Assembly (NCBI GenBank): GCA_965221405.1
Contig: CBDCSE010000002.1
Coordinates: 1,302,001-1,366,000, forward strand
Length of the DNA: 64,000 bases
Direction of reading: 5' to 3'
DNA from: JAPOUP01 sp965221405
GTDB lineage: Bacteria > Pseudomonadota > Alphaproteobacteria > Rhodobacterales > Rhodobacteraceae
Made by a program: the position numbers and the translations under genes. The notes below the pieces were generated by a model, which saw only the letters and a list, made by a program, of their open reading frames with translations, ran no database searches and was not told the origin of the DNA. Of this stretch, positions 61,962 to 64,000 are shown piece after piece. Position 1 is the stretch's first letter; each line of letters starts with the position of its first letter.

Positions 61962-62109
61962 TGCGCCGGGCCTCTGCGGATTATGCTACATAACTCCCTT
62001 TGGAAAGCCTGCGCCTGCATCTTCTCACGAACTCGCCGGCACCGTTTCGGCGGCGTAACATCTTCATTGACTCCTCAATCGGGACTCGGGTCTAAGCCTG
62101 TCCCTTACT

Positions 62110-62635
62110 GTGCAAAGAATCGACATCCTGTTCGGATATCTGAACCAGGAACTGGCGCGGATCGGCGTGAGAGGTGAAGTCTATGTAGTGGGAGGCGCGG
62201 TCATATGTCTGGCGTTGAGTGCCCGCACGGCGACCAACGACGTGGATGCCCTATTCCGTCCGGCCGCTGAGATTCGCAGGGCGGCGGAAAATGTGGCGAT
62301 ACGATTGGGATCCGATGTCGTCCCACCTGACTGGCTCAACGACGCGGTGAAGGGGTTTTTCAGCCCTAAGGGCAGTTTCCAGGATTATCGGGAGATGTCG
62401 AATTTGCGCGTCATGACAGCGGAGCCGGAATACCTCCTTGCGATGAAATGCATGTCCATGCGAATTGGAGATGGGTAACATGACGTGGGCGACATCCGTT
62501 TCCTATTGAATCACCTTAGGATCGGAAGTTACGACAGGGCTATATCCGTGGTTGCCAGATACTATCCCGTCGAACGGATCCCCAAAAGACGATCTACGCT
62601 CTCGAAGAAATAGTAGCGGAGCATGAGGTGAACGA
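62110..62635 (+). pseudogene. DUF6036-type nucleotidyltransferase, nonsense and frameshift
   Basis: From GTG 62110: QRIDILFGYLNQELARIGVR, GEVYVVGGAVICLALSARTA, TNDVDALFRPAAEIRRAAEN and YLLAMKCMSMRIGDG, then TAA at 62476-62478. The same frame continues HDVGDIRFLLNHLRIGSYDR and AISVVARYYPVERIP, and after a one-base loss PQKTIYALEEIVAEHE. The GGA...DVD pattern is a nucleotidyltransferase core, as in DUF6036/AbiEii-like toxins. One stop and one late frameshift make it dead or truncated to 122 residues. It follows the interrupted partner gene by 15 bases. Confidence 0.8.
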
Positions 62636-63022
62636 ATTCACGCCGCTGTGATATCGGATATTGGCGGCTGAGGGCGGATTCCCCCCTGTAACGCCGCGAG
62701 AAAGGAGTGGTCGAACGCACCCGCGTCCACACGCATATCCGGCGTTCTCTCTCGAAGGGAACGTGAATACACCCGATACAGGCTGTAAACTGAAGTTCCT
62801 GTCGATTTTCGGCCCCGTTCTTGGATTTGCTGTTTCCGCTCAATGGCCTGCGGGCGCGCAGGCCATTCCCGGACGGTCATTTGTAGGCAGTATATTCGGG
62901 CCCGTCATGCATCTCATGGATGATGGTTTCCCGCATTTCCGCGAAACAGGTCCTGAATTCGGGATTTAATGGCTTGACATGATGGCCACACCCGTATGGG
63001 AAGGGCGAAGACGTAGGCACCA
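62636..63022. other. Gene-free stretch before the IS1634-type transposase
   Basis: About 390 bases. Frames on the minus strand (62562-62880) lack motifs. The last 50 bases (TGGCTTGACATGATGGCC onward) may contain the left end of the IS1634 element, which cannot be confirmed because the right end is outside the window. Confidence 0.4.
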
Positions 63023-64000
63023 TGAAGTGGAACGCCCCCATGACCCCCTCCATGCACGTCGCCGTCATCAGGTCGCGCCAGAACGGGCGGACGTACACCT
63101 CGGTCCTCCTCCGCCAGAGCTACCGCGACGAAAGAAACCGGGTGCGGAAGCGGACCCTTGCCAATCTCTCCCACCTGCCGCCGCACACGATCCCGCTGCT
63201 GAAGGGCGCGCTTGCCGGACGGCGGTACGCGGAGGTCGGGGACGTCCTCGGGGATCCCGTCCGCTCCCGCCATCACGGGGCGGTGCAGGCGGTCCGCGCG
63301 GCCATCGACGCCATCGGCCTTCCCCGCCTCGTTTCCCGCGGGCGGTGCCCGGAGCGGGACCTCGTCCTGGCCATGGTCGCCGGCCGCATCCTGCGGCCGG
63401 ACCCGAAGCCCGCCACGACGCGCTGGTGGCAGGGCACCACCCTGCCGGAGGCGTTCGGCATCGGCCGCGCGGCCGATGCCGGGGACCTTTACGCGGCGAT
63501 GGACTGGCTGCACGGGCGGCAGGAAGGCATCCAGGGCCGCCTTGCAGGGCGCTGGATCGCGGAAGGCGACATGGTCCTCTGGGACCTGTCCTCGACGTGG
63601 TACGAGGGGAGCCGCTGCCCGCCCGCGCGCTTCGGCTACAGCCGCGACCGCAGGCGGGGGCTCCCTCAGATCAACTTCGGCCTCCTCTGCGACCGCGCCG
63701 GCCGTCCGGTCGCGGTCTCGGTGCATCCGGGCAACGTCACCGATGGGGAGACCCTCCTGCCCGAGCTCGACCGCCTCCAGCGCCGCTACGGGTTCTCCCG
63801 GGTGGTGATGGTCGGGGACCGCGGCATGATCATCAAGGCCACCATCGCGGCCCTGCGCGAACGCGACGGCGTCGACTGGATCACCGCCCTCAGGAGCCGG
63901 ACGCTCCGCGAACTCGCCCGCCAGGGCCGTCCCGACCGCTTCGGGGACCCCGGGCGCGGGCAGACCCTGTTCGAGATCCAGGACCATCCGGACTTCCCCG
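63023..64000 (+). CDS. IS1634-family transposase, 5' part (runs off right edge)
   Basis: A frame of 326 codons open to the right edge, starting MKWNAPMTPSMHVAVIRSRQ. YTSVLLRQSYRDERNRVRKR, TLANLSHLPPHTIPLLKGAL, MVLWDLSSTWYEGSRCPPAR, FGYSRDRRRGLPQINFGLLC and VSVHPGNVTDGETLLPELDR match IS1634-type (IS4-superfamily) transposases. The first two catalytic Asp residues are in LWDLSS and VMVGDRGMI; the Glu lies beyond the edge. The frame is intact as far as it can be seen. An antisense frame of similar length is a GC artefact. Confidence 0.93.

Larger units (their letters stand above)
58915..61998 (+). mobile_element. IS1595-family transposon carrying a restriction-modification operon (3084 bp)
   Basis: Terminal inverted repeats of 31 bp with one mismatch start GGGA(A/G)TTATGTAGCATAATC (58915-58945 and 61968-61998). 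They are flanked by the perfect 8-bp duplication TTTGGAAA (58907-58914 and 61999-62006). Inside are five plus-strand genes packed head to tail: transposase, small helical protein, DNA methyltransferase, restriction-endonuclease-like protein and a 62-residue basic protein. All frames are intact, and excision restores the target gene. This is the best-preserved mobile element in the window besides the IS630 pair. Confidence 0.95.
58563..62095 (+). pseudogene. DUF6036-partner hypothetical gene split by the IS1595 transposon
   Basis: Joining 58563-58914 to 62007-62095 (removing the transposon and one TTTGGAAA copy) gives an exact 146-residue frame starting MIATAFQSPIQDPGRI. It continues RRFQRLVRQLARPESRRRFV, ADIHDLLVKLGQQEFSGAVK, NYLCGMVEYAAGLKGVRPPS and LESLRLHLLTNSPAPFRRRN before FIDSSIGTRV and TAA. 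The C-terminus (LRLHLL.SPAPFRRRNIF) is typical of a hypothetical family encoded just before nucleotidyltransferase-like genes; the association is from memory. The next gene begins 15 bases later. The insertion removes the last 28 residues. Confidence 0.8.

Noticed and set aside
62562..62880. Minus-strand frames of 80-93 codons before the IS1634 transposase
   Set aside because: No motif or RBS, and the left part is antisense to the DUF6036 remnant.
62914..63987. 357-codon frame antisense to the IS1634 transposase
   Set aside because: The plus strand contains conserved transposase blocks; the antisense product has no motif.
1..64000. CRISPR arrays, tRNA and rRNA genes
   Set aside because: No regularly spaced direct repeats and no tRNA-like TΨC/anticodon patterns or rRNA segments were seen on either strand; short tRNAs could still be missed by eye.

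Overview
The window looks like a chromosomal segment of a high-GC alphaproteobacterium, most likely of the order Rhodobacterales. This rests on gene content and layout: a (2S)-methylsuccinyl-CoA dehydrogenase (ethylmalonyl-CoA pathway), a hemP / conserved protein / bfd / bfr iron cluster, urease genes in the order D-A-x-B-C-E-F-G, a seven-gene overlapping lipid operon ending in cfa, cobN, and a porin of the marine rhodobacterial type. The species cannot be named from sequence alone. Insertion sequences, broken genes and dead toxin-antitoxin modules are dense, as in a genome undergoing decay or isolation (for example a host-associated lineage); that is inference.

Layout. 1-2.7 kb: edge of an unknown gene, a tyrosine-recombinase remnant, and an AbiEii-type toxin remnant split by an IS630 element. 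2.7-11.2 kb: fhs, an IS5 remnant, and a tightly overlapping operon (FAD amine oxidoreductase, DUF1365, chalcone-isomerase-like, MFS, DUF3833, SDR, cfa) probably for fatty-acid or membrane modification. 11.4-13.9 kb: an AT-richer two-gene island (250-codon-class partner plus PIN-domain protein), the PIN gene split by an identical second IS630. 14.6-19.5 kb: sugar kinase, dead sugar-ABC ATPase, secreted HNH/Excalibur nuclease, and the hemP-bfd-bfr iron cluster. 20-25 kb: urease. 25.2-27 kb: ankyrin protein, a perfect 48-bp palindrome and an ISKra4 remnant. 27.2-39.2 kb: core metabolism and housekeeping (pckA, RraA-like, mcd, aminotransferase, smpB, dapA, slt), with a broken higBA pair. 39.5-48.4 kb: surface lipoprotein, porin, regulator, dead TacAT-like pair, cobN, DUF2147.

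48.8 kb to the end is an accessory region: two decayed ISKra4 elements, an AAA/PD-(D/E)XK protein, a TrlF-like SMC-type ATPase gene broken by an IS1595 element and a group II intron, and a 3,084-bp IS1595-family transposon (58915-61998). This transposon has 31-bp terminal repeats and an 8-bp target duplication, and carries five coupled genes: transposase, a coiled-coil-like small protein, a beta-class N4-cytosine-type DNA methyltransferase, a putative PD-(D/E)XK restriction enzyme, and a 62-residue basic protein. It sits inside the first gene of a two-gene module whose second gene is a DUF6036-type nucleotidyltransferase, itself dead. The window ends inside an IS1634-type transposase.

Two themes stand out. 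First, a mobile element that appears to move a whole restriction-modification operon translationally coupled to its transposase. Second, nearly every toxin-like gene in the window (AbiEii, PIN, HigB, TacT-like GNAT, DUF6036) is broken, several by identifiable insertions that can be excised on paper to restore a perfect reading frame.
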